64,000 bases of DNA, taken from assembly GCA_033065855.1 (NCBI GenBank), contig JAVXUO010000089.1:1-64000 (forward strand), in the 5' to 3' direction. The DNA comes from Escallonia rubra. Taxonomy: Eukaryota > Streptophyta > Magnoliopsida > Escalloniales > Escalloniaceae. How positions within the stretch are numbered: the stretch's first letter is position 1; each line of letters starts with the position of its first letter. The notes under the pieces are model-generated. The model had not been told where the DNA came from and ran no database searches. It saw nothing but the letters and a program-made list of their open reading frames with translations. The translations under genes and the position numbers were made by a program. Below are positions 30,800 to 43,091 of the stretch, one piece after another.

Positions 30800-33080
30800 A
30801 TCTCATGAAATGTTTAAAATCTGGGACTCTAACTTCTCTGACTATAACCCGAGGCCTAACTTTGGACCTAAGCAGCATCATTCTTCAAAGTCTCCTCTAT
30901 GACCTTCTGGGGCTGGGCTACTTCTCTGGCTGGACGCCAAAGCCTCTTCGGCTTCCTCCTCGGCCTCATCACTTCATCCCTCAACCTTTTCAGGGGTGGC
31001 TTCGGTAGTTGCCTCATCCTTACTCTATTGATCATTTATCTCATCTTTAGATTCAGGAGAGGACTCCACTATCACTGTCTCGTTAGATTGAGGCTTCTTG
31101 TACGTGTGTCGTAAGACCGCAAAAATCCTGAATGATTTTTCGTCGCCGCTTCAATGGAGAAGATTGAGCCTTTCTCTTGCTCCCGGTGACCACTTCTTTG
31201 CCTTTGGACAAGGTCGGCACTGATGTAGTCTATTTCTCCCATTTTACGGTCATAACGATACTCTTCACACGTTTGCCCTTTGGAATGACGGGAGTTGCCA
31301 TAGGGGTGGCAATAACAGCAGCAGCAGGGCTAGGGGCTCAGCGGAGTTCGGCCTACCACGCGATCCACCTCCTGAAGGTCGCATCGAGGGTGTAGAGTAA
31401 GCGCCCCCGTTGCCTCCTCCAAGGATCCATACATGGACATCAAATCCCAGTAGCCGGACACCATGCCCTTTAGGCTATGGATCATCCTATAGGCATCTCT
31501 AAGCAGTGAACTCGAGACTTACATCAAGAAAAAACATAGAATTAAGATCTAGTCAAGATAGATGTGTGTGGATCCTAGCCAGCTCCTCAAGCCCGAATAC
31601 CTCAGAGTCCTTCTCCGGCCAAGGAATCGGCTCTTGGTCCTTGGTCTTCCCCCTCAAGAAGACTAGTATTGTCCATGGAGGGAAGGGAATGCCCTCAGCC
31701 ACATCAGTTTCCTTCTTGCCTTTCCCCTTCTTCTCCCAGGCCGTCTCCTCTATCTGAATCTTCTTTAACCATTCCGAGGATACGGGAGGCCCCAGATCTT
31801 CTCTCGCGAATGCCTTATAGGTACGAGGGTCGCTTGGCCATTAAATGGAAGACACCGGAATCCCCCTAAGCAGACTCTGCTTCAGCTCTCTGTCCAACTC
31901 CTCTACGTGTGCTACATCTCCTCAGGAAGGACAGTTGGAATCCTAAAACTAACAGCATCATGATAGAGCGAGGGTCCCACCAACAAAAGTTGGCACTAGG
32001 TGTGGGCCAATTCCTTGGCATAGTCTCCTACCTTCCCCACCACAGAGATAGGGATTCCTTAAATAAAAGAAAAAAATTGTGAGATGTGACAAGTATGCAT
32101 AGGGGAAAATTGACAAAACTTAGAAAATTGCTTACAGGTGCTCTCTCAAACTATTGAAGCTGTCTCGATGCAAAAACTCTGAAACCCCGGCCTTCTCATC
32201 CTTAAAGTTTTACCGAGTCATCGTCGGTGTAGTCTCGTCAGCATGCGCCTCCCCCTGGAAGGGAACACGAGAGCCGAGAATCTCAAAGGCCCAAATCTGT
32301 GAGAGCACAAAGCTAGATGTGAGAAATATGTCTAGAATATGCTTAGGATAATTAGACAATAACCAGATAGCATTAACATACCTCCCAGACATTGCACAAG
32401 CCCATGAAGTTGAGGGATTGCTTTCGGGACACAGCACCCATAGACTGATAAAGATAAGCAAGATCAGAGTACCCCAGTCGTATTCCCTGACCTCCTTAAG
32501 AGTCTCCAAGTCCGAAAGCACCAAAGCTGGACAGAGTCATCCCTATTGCTAGAAAGGGTCTCCCCCAGAGTGTATAGGGAAAATCCCCGAACAAACTGAT
32601 CCACCACCATAGGCTCCACCCCCTCCAAGTTTATGTTCTTGTAGTGAGTGCGAAGGGTACCCAAGAGTATCGAACCACCCTTCTTGTAGGATGGTTCGTA
32701 GCCGAGCAGACGACCACGAGGTCCTGGTCTTTATTAAGGTTCTGGGCCCAAGGTACAGGCCTTCCTCGGGAACGACTACCCGCGATGTTTGTAAAGTCGA
32801 ATGGGTGACCGTGGCCTCCCCTAACGGCATGTGAAAGGTGTTGGTGGTGTCTTACCAACACTCAGCAAGACACATGAGGTGTCTTTTCCTCCAGGTTGAG
32901 CGTGCAACCCATCCAAAAAGGGTGGAAACCCATGACGACTATTCTATCCTTAACGGGGGCGGAGATTTTTCCCCACCACTCTCTCACAAGATTTGGAGAT
33001 CCCCTACATCACATATTCGTGGGGAGGGGATGTAAAATTGCAAAGCAAACAAAAAAATTTAAGGAATCGTCCGAATCATA
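30800..33080 (-). pseudogene. Antisense plant mobile domain gene remnant
   Basis: Minus-strand segments in order: MPLGEATVTH...FDFTNIAGSR (32861-32760, the PMD core), EGVEPMVVDQFVRGFSLYTLGETL (about 32600), LKEVREYDWGTLIL (about 32480) and QIWAFEILGSRVPF (about 32270). A basic/acidic C-terminal part follows down to about 30800. It is broken by stops. It is the second PMD in this window but sits in a retrotransposon, not the MULE, and is antisense to gag-pol. Confidence 0.7.
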
Positions 33081-33522
33081 AGGGAATTGTATGAGAACCT
33101 AATATGTGGGTTTTATTGTGCATGGGCATAGGGTGTGTGTGTGAAGCAAGGTGAAAAATTGTGTGTGAGGAGGAAAGATTCAAGCAAAACTTACCTCTTC
33201 ATGAAAAATAGATTGTTGAGATGCATGCCTTGCTCTTGAGTAAGCTAAGGACGATCGTCAGACCGATTCGTCAACTGGAATCGGGTTATCTTCCCGATTT
33301 GAGGTCCCCCTTTATGAGTTTGCACATACTCGTTCATAATTCGGCTTGATTGAGAGAAATCAAGGGAGGATTGATTGTATTATAGGCTAGGGGTGTGATT
33401 AGGGCAAGGTTACACGATCTATGGCTCCTAGAGAGAAGAAATGTGTGAGAGAGTAAGGTTGATTTGAATTAAAAGTGTTTGACAAAAACCCTAAATTCGT
33501 GCACAAAACTAGGGGGTAAACC
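33081..33522. other. Spacer before the next gypsy LTR
   Basis: No protein match. It is probably leader sequence of the antisense PMD gene or 3' sequence of the Tat-like element, ending where the TGTCACGACC LTR begins. Confidence 0.4.
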
Positions 33523-36500
33523 TGTCACGACCAGAACCCACAGGCGAGCGAGCCCATGAGCTAGGTCTGTGACCGGCCGCAGACCCACTGGACTCCAACC
33601 AAGGGCTCTGCAGGCCTTACTTGCTAAAACCAATATAGCTGCATCGGAACAAGAAAAGACGTTAACAACTACAATACATTTTCTATCTAATTTCAGTATA
33701 GTAATTCTTACGATAATACTTATTTCCAACAATACTTATCATCTAATGTGGTCTCCAGAACTTCACTCTATATTTTAATCACTCGTTTGTCTCCATCATC
33801 TTGATTCTCAAACCTGAAATGATAAGTAAGGAGTGAGCTTTCACACGCTCAGTAAGTAACCAATGATTCAACTAGGTGGATCATAGCATGCCAGAAAATA
33901 ACTCACTTTATACTTTAGCCACATAAGAGATCTAAAATCATAGAGTTGGTAATCATCTGGTGAATGAAATAGAGTACATGGAACAAAACTGAGGCATGAA
34001 ATCATTAGTAATTAATCTCACAACAAACAGTTCCATCCCAACATTAGCTCAAACGATATGTTGCGGTCAGCGTACAAGCCCCCCTGACTAGGACCCAAAA
34101 TCCCTCCTACACTTGGGATAAATAATTATGTGGATGCAAGGGTGAACCACAAGCAACAATATTGTGCATCAATGTACAAGCCCCATTGACCCGGACCCGG
34201 AATCCAACTTTCTCCTGTTGGATATGGGGCACAACAACCGAATAAACAAAAATCACATTTTGGTTCATCGTAAACACAATCATTCATCAATTGATGGTCG
34301 AACCATCCTCATACCCCTTTTGATAGTTTTCAAGCTATTCAATATTCACAATAACGTCAAATTCCAAAAAATCTCACTTGCACCAAACATTTCAAATCTG
34401 AGTTCCATTAAAATTTCTAAGCAAAATATCATTTACATGCTGGTCCGATTTTTAACAAGAAATAAACCACTAAAAGCTTTCTGGCAAATGAAGTTAGAGT
34501 AGTTAAACGTAATTAAAATAATCAATGCTGATAAACACCATGTTTTAACAGAAGATAAACATATACGTTATATATAAAAACACTAGTTGAATCAAATGGT
34601 CACTTACCTGATGCTACGCATTTTCCTGCATCAAAATCTCCAGAGTGACGATCATGCTGCTACACCTGGCTCAAAGAACCGTCAACGCCATTCTGATCCT
34701 CTCTATATCCCTATATGTGCTTTAACCCGAAAGCATGTTTTGATAACCCATAAATCAGTGTATTCCCCGAAATAATGTCTATCCTCTCAATCACTATAAA
34801 CATTCTCTTGGCCTCATTCTCACCTAACCAACCCCGTTTCGAGTGACTATCAATTAATGATTTTGGGTACAATGAATTATATCAAGAAAACTATATTTCT
34901 CGTTTCTTAAGCCTGAAGCCTTGAACTACCAGCAACGCCATGAACCCATTCACACTTCTGCCTTCATTTCCCTATCAACCCACAGCACACATTTGTCCCT
35001 GCTGACTACACACACACACGTTGTTTACACTCATACACTGTATACACACACATAAACATTTACAACACACTATTTGCGCGTGCGCGCGTACACACACAGC
35101 CATACATACACACATTAACCATGCACATACCACCCTGTATATATGCACACTCTTTATACGCGCACCACAGACTACACATCGCACATACTCAGACACATAC
35201 AAACATGCACACCCCACACCCTAGAGCACACTGTCACGCACGCACGGTACTCTTTATGCACAGTGTACACAACCATTATACACATACACGCACTATTACA
35301 CCTCTTCTACACACATTGTTTGTACAACCATATACACTCCACCTGCACATACTCACCCATACCTCCAAACATACACAACTGCACTCCTCATGCAAAATAC
35401 ACATACATAACAATGCCCTACAAGCACCCATGTTACCCACTATCGTCCAATAATAACCACACGACACACACCTTCTATGCAAAACAAACACATAACACCA
35501 TCATTAAACCACAACTGGAACCACACCAATATCGCAATTGTACCACCTCATTTCATAGTCAATACCACCAAAATACAACACATCGGCTGTTAGCTTCCAC
35601 AACCAACCTACCATTACAAGTGTCGCCCTCCAACAATTCACAACCAGTCCACCACCATTTTCACAATTGTTTTACACCTAAAAACCAACTATGCCACATT
35701 ACACAGACAACATGTTGCTCACTGTTACACACATAGTGCCCACTCGGAGTTTCATATACTCACACATATCCACTGCATACGCTCACAGAAACATACCATC
35801 ACATAACACCGCCAACCCCCAGTCCAATCCAATGTGCACGCATTACACCACCAATAACTACCCTATGAGACCCACAAGAGTAGTGGCTCAAACCATCCCA
35901 AACTCCCACAAACTCAGAAATTTGATAATGGTATAACAAAGATTGTATTTCCTTTTTTTTTCTTTTGGCAGATTCCGGCTATGAAGGCTGAAGATCAGCG
36001 ATTGCCATTTTGGCTCACCGTGACACTGCAGCGGCGACGCCGATCAAGAGTCGATGTGGTTACGGCGCATTGATAGCAGCGGCGCCCGGTGGTCCATGGC
36101 TGTCGTGTGACCATTGTGTGATGGCAAATTATTGCACGACGTTTGACAGGTGGTTGTCTTTGGTGTCGATATGAATTGTTGTTGGTCGATGGTGAAACTG
36201 TGCATGGTTGGTAGCAGTGGTTGGTCGGTGAACGGAAGGAGCGTGCGAAAGACTGGTTGATGGCGATAGTCACTCCTGTTGGCTGATCACTAGCCATTTT
36301 ACGAGGATGGGTGCGGCGATTCAAACAGCAATTCGAACAGCGATCAGTCAACGATTGGATGGGAAAAACCAACAATTAGCCGGTGGTGGTTTGTGGTCAG
36401 CTGTACACGCAGATCTGGTGCTAATGGGTAGAGGATTAGCGACGGCAGCCGTTGGATGGAGGAATCGAGTAGTGGGTGGACTAGTGGCTACTCGGACGCC

Positions 36501-36706
36501 TTCCCCGGTGGCCCTGCTGTTGTCGTTGGCTCTGTTGCTCAGAGATGGAGGCACCGCTCACTCTAAGGCCGGCTGCCTTGCCTCTCTTTCTCTCTCGTTT
36601 TCTCTCAGTTACCTATCCACTCTTTCTCTCTCTGCCGTTTTCTTTTTTTTCAATTCATTTCTTTTGACTCTTTTATCTTAATTCCCCTATATAAATATAT
36701 ATATAT
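33523..36706 (-). repeat. 3' LTR, first part
   Basis: It begins TGTCACGACCAGAACCC with GACCGGCCGCAGACCCACTG next. The block 34990-35490 is almost entirely CA/TG-rich low complexity, which creates long spurious ORFs. It ends in a short (TA)n where the Pack-MULE-like element sits. Confidence 0.8.
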
Positions 36707-37091
36707 GAGCTGATCCGTTGAGAGCGCGGGCAAAATAGGAGAACTTGCAAGCGCGATCTGGCCGTCCATCCTGAAAGATGGATGGCCCAGATCGCGCCTT
36801 TTTCGAATACTGACAGTCGTCCGTGACACTATGTCGCGGACAGACTTTACCTTTTTGCCCCGTCCGCTACACTGTATCGCGAACGGTCCAAATATTTTTT
36901 TTACGTTTTTTTTTAGTTCGTCCGCTACATAATGTAGCGGATGTTTTTTTGACAAAAATACCCTATTGTTCCATCCGCTACATTATGTAGCGGAGGAGTA
37001 GGCAGACACTATTTTTTTTCCTGTCCTTTCTCTCATTCAAATTCTGACATGTTTCTCTCTCTCTCTCTCTCTCTCTCGTCAATTGTTGTAA

Positions 37092-40000
37092 TGTAATACC
37101 CCGAATCCTAGAGTGCTCTTCATAAATTAAAGTATCATTTTAGCGACAAATTTAAATTCATCTTATTGATGATATAATTTGTCTTGGCGACGATATATTT
37201 TTAATTTTTTTAACGTCAACGTATACTTTTAACGATAAATTTATCTTCAGCATTTGTATATATTTCTAAAGCGACAGTTAAACTTTTTGATAACGGTGTA
37301 TTTACTAGCGACTATTTGTCCAACGAGATGACGTAGCAAAACATGTATCAATTTTCCTAACACATCACGTATCCTAAATATTTTAATATGGACCATAGTT
37401 TTTATAAGTATTGGGTTAGAAGCTTTAGCGACAAATGAGGAGTAGGGTTATTTTTCTGTCAGACTAGGGTTTTAATTTACACATTGTATATACACTTTTC
37501 ATGAGAACGCAGCCAGCAAAGTATCTCTGGCCGCCTACCACATTCACCCACGCGTAGAGAGAGAAGGATTATCAGAGAGAGGGATCGACTCTCTCCGGCG
37601 AAGCTTTCCGGTAAGATTTCAATAACCTACGTTCTTTTTCAGTGCACATACAGGTACATATAGTGGGTTCAGGGAATTGATCGTATACGGGTTTGTGGTT
37701 TCGGTAATATTGTAGCGGTAATGTATTTCTGTGTATTGTGTAAGTGAGCGGGTTGCGTGGTTTATATACGTAGGTAGCTGTGTGAATCTATGCCTAAGTG
37801 TACGGGTGTTTGAGAGTGCGGTGAGTGTGTTTGGTGTTTACATGTGACTGTGTTGTGGTTGCAAAATGTGGAAAAGTGCAGGGAAAAGGGAAGCTGTGAG
37901 GTGCTGGTGTTCATTGTCCGTGGAACTGGTGCAAAAGAAAGGGACTGTATGGAAACTTCCACTTCTGATCTGGGCTGAGCGACTGGGAGTGTACGCATGC
38001 CGTGGTGTGTGGATTGCTAGGCACAGCCGTGTATATGCTCATGTATGAATTGTGGTGAGCTGTGCATCTGTGGCGTATTTGCGTGTGTTGCGTGAGTGAA
38101 TTTATGTGTGCCTTTTGGTATGGTGAACTGGTTTAGTGTAGGGTGCTTAATGGGTTTAATTCTTGAATGTGTGAGATGTGTACATATGTGGAATATACAG
38201 TGAGTGAGATGGGAATTTTACCTGGGTAGTGCAGGCATGATGTGAGTGTGTGCTTGAGGTTAGATGGCAGAAAATGCAGAAGAAAAAGGGGCTGGCTCTG
38301 TGCCTTGCGAGTGGTGTGACCGTGTGTATATATGGGTATATCTATATGTGTTAGTGGTGTTAAAAGAGAGAGGAGAGGAACCTGTGATGTGTATGGGGGG
38401 TAAGCAGATGAATGAGCCAGGAGACGGCAGTGGGTGTGAGAAGCAGGGTGTTTTGAGGTTCAAATGTGAACCTGATTGTGTGAAGATCTTGAGTGCAAGT
38501 GGGTGAGTGAAATGAAAAGAAGGGGAGAGAGAGAGAGAGAGAGAGCACTGCAGTGTGAGATGAAGAATGCTGCGTGAGGTGTGCATGAGTGCAAACCGTG
38601 TGGGTAGATTTTCATCTTAGTGTGCCTGTGTGATGTGTGTGAAAGGGTATGTGCTGTGTACATATATGTGGGTGAGTGTGTGCAGTGGTTATGAAGAGGT
38701 GAAGAAGAAGATGGAGTTGATGGGTTTGTTGCTGTGTCTTGGATGTGTGAATGGAGGGTGTACTGAGTGCATGTGTGTGCTGGGTGCGTGTGTTAGTGAG
38801 CTGTGTACTCATGTGTGTGCAATACGGATAATGTTAGGCTCGTTACGCACTTTGGATAGCGTATAGTGAATATTAAAACGTGAAAATTTATGGTACAGTA
38901 CCTGAGATTATGCTAGAATTACTGGTAAAATTTCATAATTTTCTGAGATCATATGTATTTGTAATATTTTCTGTAAGCTTAAAATGGTAAAACTCTTTTG
39001 AAGCCTTTAAACCCTGAAAATGTTCTGGGGAAAATTATAGTAACACTATTATAATATAATAAAGGCTCAGTGTAAATTTGGTGATTTTTAGAGTTCATTT
39101 GCTATCATTTCTCTATCGCATTGAATTTAACAAAAATGAAGCTTTTTAAAATATTTTAACGCCTTTTTATTTCTAATTTCAATTTCAGAAATTTTTATAA
39201 GTCTTCTAAAGCTGTTACAAAAATTATGAGCCTTTATTTCCAGCTAGAAGAAATTATGGCAATTTATTGGTTTTAGTGTATTTAAGGAAATTATTTTTTA
39301 TTCGAAAATATTCAAAAATTATATTTTTATCCCATATGCTATATTAAGCTATAAATAATGTTAAATGAATGATTAGAGCATTTTTGGGATATTTCTGAGT
39401 CTCGGGACGTGTGACGAACTTCGGGGTAGGTTGGCCGTGTGAGAAATCGCTCCGAGTTTCATCATATCCGGGTAGAGAAATGGGTACCCTATGGATAATT
39501 ATATTAAGATTTTAATGTAGTGGCATGAATAAGTGTTCTGATAAATGACTTTGCCAACCTAGGTTAACTTCGAGGATTTGTTCGAAAGCGTTTTAGCTTC
39601 AGCGCTTGGATCGAGGTAAGGGATTTTCATCCGAACCTAACTCCTCTATTTGATTCATATGTTATTCTGATTTGCTATCGTTATTTCTTTGGACTCAATT
39701 ATAATTGTGATGAAATTGTATCGATTTGTCATTAATAACCTTTGTTTGAGCCTGACACGTTCATTGAAAATCTCATTCGATGCTCAGTACTTATTTCTCT
39801 TTGAGTGTTGATTTGTTCATTGTAATATCGCTTATTGCATTCTGTATATTGGCATGAGGTAGTGTATTGAGCAGTTATAAGGATGGTCTGTATCGAGGGT
39901 GATATAAGGATGGTTTGTTATTGTCGGGAGATGCTAGTACCTTGAGGGTCTAGCTAGTGTTCATATGCATATGTAACCATATTGTTATTAAGCACTGCCT

Positions 40001-40535
40001 GTGTGCCTTTGCTAAGTGTTACCCTGCACAGCCTGTTTGGCTTTGCAATATACTCATATCCCATATCATCTGCATTGCTTCAGTGAAAATCGAAAGTGCA
40101 TTTATTGAATCTTGAATTGAGAAATTTGAGAATATTGTTTCTCCATTGTCATTGACATAATTTTCTGACCAATTTGTTTGTAATCCCTACTAAATGTTGA
40201 GCGACCTTACGGAGCTATCGAAAGTTCACTCCCTTTTTCTGTTCCCTTCTGCAGGAAATTACTGTCAGTAAGATTCCAGGACGGACGAGCTTGAACTTCA
40301 AAGTATTTTATGTTTTTACATGATTATTTATTTAAGCCTTGTTAGAGAACCGTTATGTAATTTAATAATTTCAGTACTTTACTATTGTTTTGGGACGGTT
40401 TGTTAAGACAGTTGATGGATTGTAGTGCTCTAACATGGATGTTGTTGGGTTATCATCATTGGAAATGAATAAATTGGACAATTGGGGATTTGATTGATTG
40501 ATCAGTAAATGCTCCGGAAAGTCCGGGGTGTTACA
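37092..40535 (+). mobile_element. Solo LTR, 3.44 kb
   Basis: TGTAATACCCCGAATCC at the start and GTCCGGGGTGTTACA at the end form imperfect inverted ends. The flanks GTAA/ATAA look like a decayed target duplication. The uninterrupted site is visible nearby at about 40765 (TTGTTGTAACACTC). GT-rich low complexity (about 38040-38820) is the reverse of the CA-rich blocks in the minus-strand LTRs. No coding region. Confidence 0.8.
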
Positions 40536-40541
40536 ATAACA

Positions 40542-40572
<31 letters not shown>

Positions 40573-40787
40573 ATCAATTTATGACATGTCCCTTCACCTT
40601 TGCTATCACATCCGCTACATAATATAGCGGACGTTTTTTTGACAAAAATACTCTCATGTTCCATCCGCTACATTATGTATCGGAGGAGTAGGCAGGCACT
40701 ATTTTTTTTTCTGTCCTTTCTCTCATTAAAATTCTGACATGTTTTTCTCTCTCTCTCATTTCTCTCGTCAATTGTTGTAACACTCTC

Positions 40788-40826
<39 letters not shown>

Positions 40827-40860
40827 ATTTATGACATGTCCCTTCACCTTTGCTATCACA
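40536..40860. repeat. Tandem duplicate of inner TIR sequence
   Basis: The run from a TCCGCTACAT palindrome through GACAAAAATA, ATCCGCTACATTATGTA and TCTCTC to TATGACATGTCCC occurs twice: at 36920-37091 plus 40536-40608, and again at about 40610-40858. Confidence 0.85.
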
Positions 40861-41652
40861 GGAGTGTGCAGTGCCTATATATGTGTCCTTTTATGCAAAC
40901 CTTTTAAAACCGAGGAATCCATTGTTGGCCTTCCATGGCGCAAGCCGTTTCAATGGAGAACAAGAAATTGTCCAGAAAACTAGTAACCGGACGCGTTACT
41001 CGCTCCCGATTGCAACCGACTTTTTATGTGTTGTCATTATATTTTTCCAAAATTTTCTTGGGCCTTTCTTTGTACATTATAATCCATAGTAAAAATGTGA
41101 CTCGTACTTCAACCTACGCTTTATTATTGCTAATGAAAGCCCTAGACCAAGTGCCTCGTTAGTGCCGATCAACTAGCCTCTACTCAGTTGAGTTTCAACA
41201 CGTCTTAACTTCAGCTGTAACAAACCAGCCACTATTTGCCATTATCCCATGGACTTTCTACATTGTGTTGTAAATGTACTGCTATAGCTTTGATCATCCA
41301 AGACCTAAACAAAGTCAAGGTCATTCATGTTTAAATCTACAAGCAATTACTGTGCTTGCTAAAGGCCGCCGGGCTGCTGAATCCTTGATGGGTTTTGCTA
41401 GTGACAGAGCAGACAAAACCAGTAAGATTTGCCGTCAAGGGGTAGAAATATGTCCCAAGGACAAGGCCAATCCATGCCTCAACTCACCACCGTGAGGTTT
41501 GAAAAGTCATAATGGTTTTACAATATGTGTAGCAATTTCATTAGAAAAGTGAATTGCTCTGGCACGTGGGCCGGCATTGTACAGACAAGGCAAATCATTC
41601 ACAGGCTACTGCATTAATTCCCGTGCCACACATATTGTCAAAACGAGTCCAC
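40861..41652. other. Unassigned captured sequence in the Pack-MULE-like element
   Basis: A TATA-like GCCTATATATG (about 40869) precedes an ATG at 40935 that opens a 75-codon frame (MAQAVSMENKKLSRK...). A second frame at 41274-41495 has no recognised domain. It could be the captured promoter and first exon of a host gene. I cannot name it. Confidence 0.35.
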
Positions 41653-42060
41653 TCAATTCGGATCCGGCAAGCTATCGCCGGCGCGTGGAGCATACCGGTC
41701 GCTCTTCCTCCCCTTCGCCAGCCTCTTCTTCGAGTCGATCTTGGTCCCCAAGTACATGGACCGGTACTCCTCGTTGGTCAGATCGGCGAAGCGGTTCAGA
41801 CCCAGCTTGAAGCTCCGGTTGGCTGCGTTCTGCTCGTCAATGAAGTGGAAGTTGTCCTTAAAAATCTGGAACCTCTTCTCCTTCTCGCCTAGCCCGTTGT
41901 ACGACTTCCCGTGCTCGACAAGCCACGACTCGTAAACGGCCATAACCTCGTCGTCCGGTCTCCAGCTAGACTTGGTGTCATGGGTTTCATCGAACTTGAT
42001 GATCGACATGTCCGAGGCGAACGCCGAGACGAAGAGGAAGAAGAGCAAGAGGGCTGCCAT
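41653..42060 (-). pseudogene. Captured 5' exon of a papain-like (RD21-type) cysteine protease
   Basis: From ATG 42058-42060: a hydrophobic signal peptide ([15 protein letters not shown]), then an I29 inhibitor prodomain with the ERFNIN pattern (E..RF.IF..NF.FI.E.N) and the [12 protein letters not shown] segment. It ends at SLPDPN, just where the mature enzyme (normally ...VDWR) would begin. The catalytic Cys, His and Asn are absent. The parent family consists of vacuolar/secreted C1A proteases. Here only the signal and propeptide remain, so it cannot be an active protease. If expressed it would make a free propeptide-like fragment. Confidence 0.85.
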
Positions 42061-42360
42061 GGGAGGAAGAAGAGTAAGAGGGCTGTCAAGGTTTTAAACA
42101 ACAAATTATGCTCGCGAGAGAGAGAGAGAGAGGAGAGAGAGAGAAATTGAACCCTCCACTTCTTCTTCATCCTCTGTTGATGTGGTTGAGGAAGAACAAG
42201 AAAATGAGGACAGTGAGAGAAACGAGATAGAGAGAGAGAGAGAGAAAGAGAGAGAGGGGAGAGAAAGAGAAAGAACAGTGAGAGAAACGAGAGAGAGAGA
42301 GAGAGAGAGATGTCAGAAGGACAATGAGAGAAAGGACAGAGAAAGAGAAAAAAAAAGTAG
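42061..42360. repeat. AG/GAGA-rich microsatellite tracts
   Basis: Repeated GAGAGA and AGAAAGAGAG runs inside the right half of the Pack-MULE-like element, mirroring the CT-rich runs of its left half. Confidence 0.8.
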
Positions 42361-42672
42361 TGTCTGTCTACTCGTCCGCTACATAATGTAGCGGATGGAA
42401 CATGAGGGTATTTTTGTCAAAAAAACGTCCGCTACATTATGTAGCGGACGAACTTAAAAAAAACGTAAAAAAAATATTTGGACCGTCCGCGATACAGTGT
42501 AGCAGACGGGGCGGAGGGGCAAAAAGGTAAAAAAGTCCGTCCGCGATAGAGTGTCGCGGACGACTGACAGTATTCAAAAAAGGCGCGATCTGGGCCGTCC
42601 ATCTTTTAGGATGGACGGCCAGATCGCGCTTGTAAGATCTCCTATTTTGCCCGCGCTCTCAACGGATCAGCT

Positions 42673-42674
<2 letters not shown>

Positions 42675-42724
<50 letters not shown>

Positions 42725-43091
42725 GCTTTTTTATTTTATATTTTCAATTGCCTCCAAACTCTCTTCCTTTTTCTTCACATATCTCTATATTTCATTTTAA
42801 AATCCCGCATTTTTCCCCTAGGTCTCCCTCTGCCATATTAAAATAACTAAGATGAGAGATCAGATATTTACATAATAAATCCCAATTTAATTATAACTTC
42901 TCGAGAGTCACTGGCTAAGTTTCATTTATTTCTCTATTGCACCCATTTTTTATATGTAGCTACTGGTATTATAAATTGTCTCTGATAATATCGCTCAAGC
43001 CAATCGTCGCTAAGAACTCAAAAGAACATCACTCATAGAAATTGTTGCTAAACTAATAATAATCGGTTAACCCTAGGTTCGGGGCATTACA
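42675..43091 (-). repeat. 3' LTR, second part
   Basis: A (TA)n run (42675-42721) is followed by LTR sequence to GGGGCATTACA at 43091. The end motif matches those at 51774 and 60878 (GGGTATTACA). Confidence 0.8.

Larger units (their letters stand above)
21614..33522 (+). mobile_element. Degenerate Tat/Ogre-like Ty3/gypsy element (main part)
   Basis: Plus-strand remnants appear in Tat order: gag (from 23415), retropepsin (25256-25618), RT (26680-27540), the RNase H start (27540-27990) and the integrase C-terminus ending KKYYA (28287). Twin motifs with CGAAAACCCTG...GGCTTAGGCAAAAG at about 28388 and 28460 are typical downstream elements of this lineage. Antisense PMD and DUF7745-like frames follow. 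A candidate primer binding site lies near 22278 (AGTGACTCTGTTGGGGACT). The element is cut at 33522 by another gypsy and may resume at 44508. Confidence 0.75.
36707..42674. mobile_element. Pack-MULE-like element with captured host sequence (about 2.5 kb net)
   Basis: The left TIR from 36707 (GAGCTGATCCGTTGAGAGC) and right TIR ending 42674 (CAACGGATCAGCTCC) match the 1.87-kb element's TIRs. Palindromes: 36819, 36862, 36920 and 36973 on the left; 42374, 42427, 42485 and 42539 on the right. An internal duplicate has copies at 40610 and 40663. Both ends abut (TA)n. The interior carries a captured papain-like protease exon (41653-42060) and a solo LTR (37092-40535). Confidence 0.9.

Noticed and set aside
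34975..35736. Long His/Thr-rich frames
   Set aside because: They translate a CA-rich low-complexity block of an LTR.
41274..41495. Plus-strand frame with ICRQGVEICPKDKANPC as a Cys-rich peptide gene
   Set aside because: No signal peptide, no recognised fold, and it lies in captured or filler sequence; too little support.
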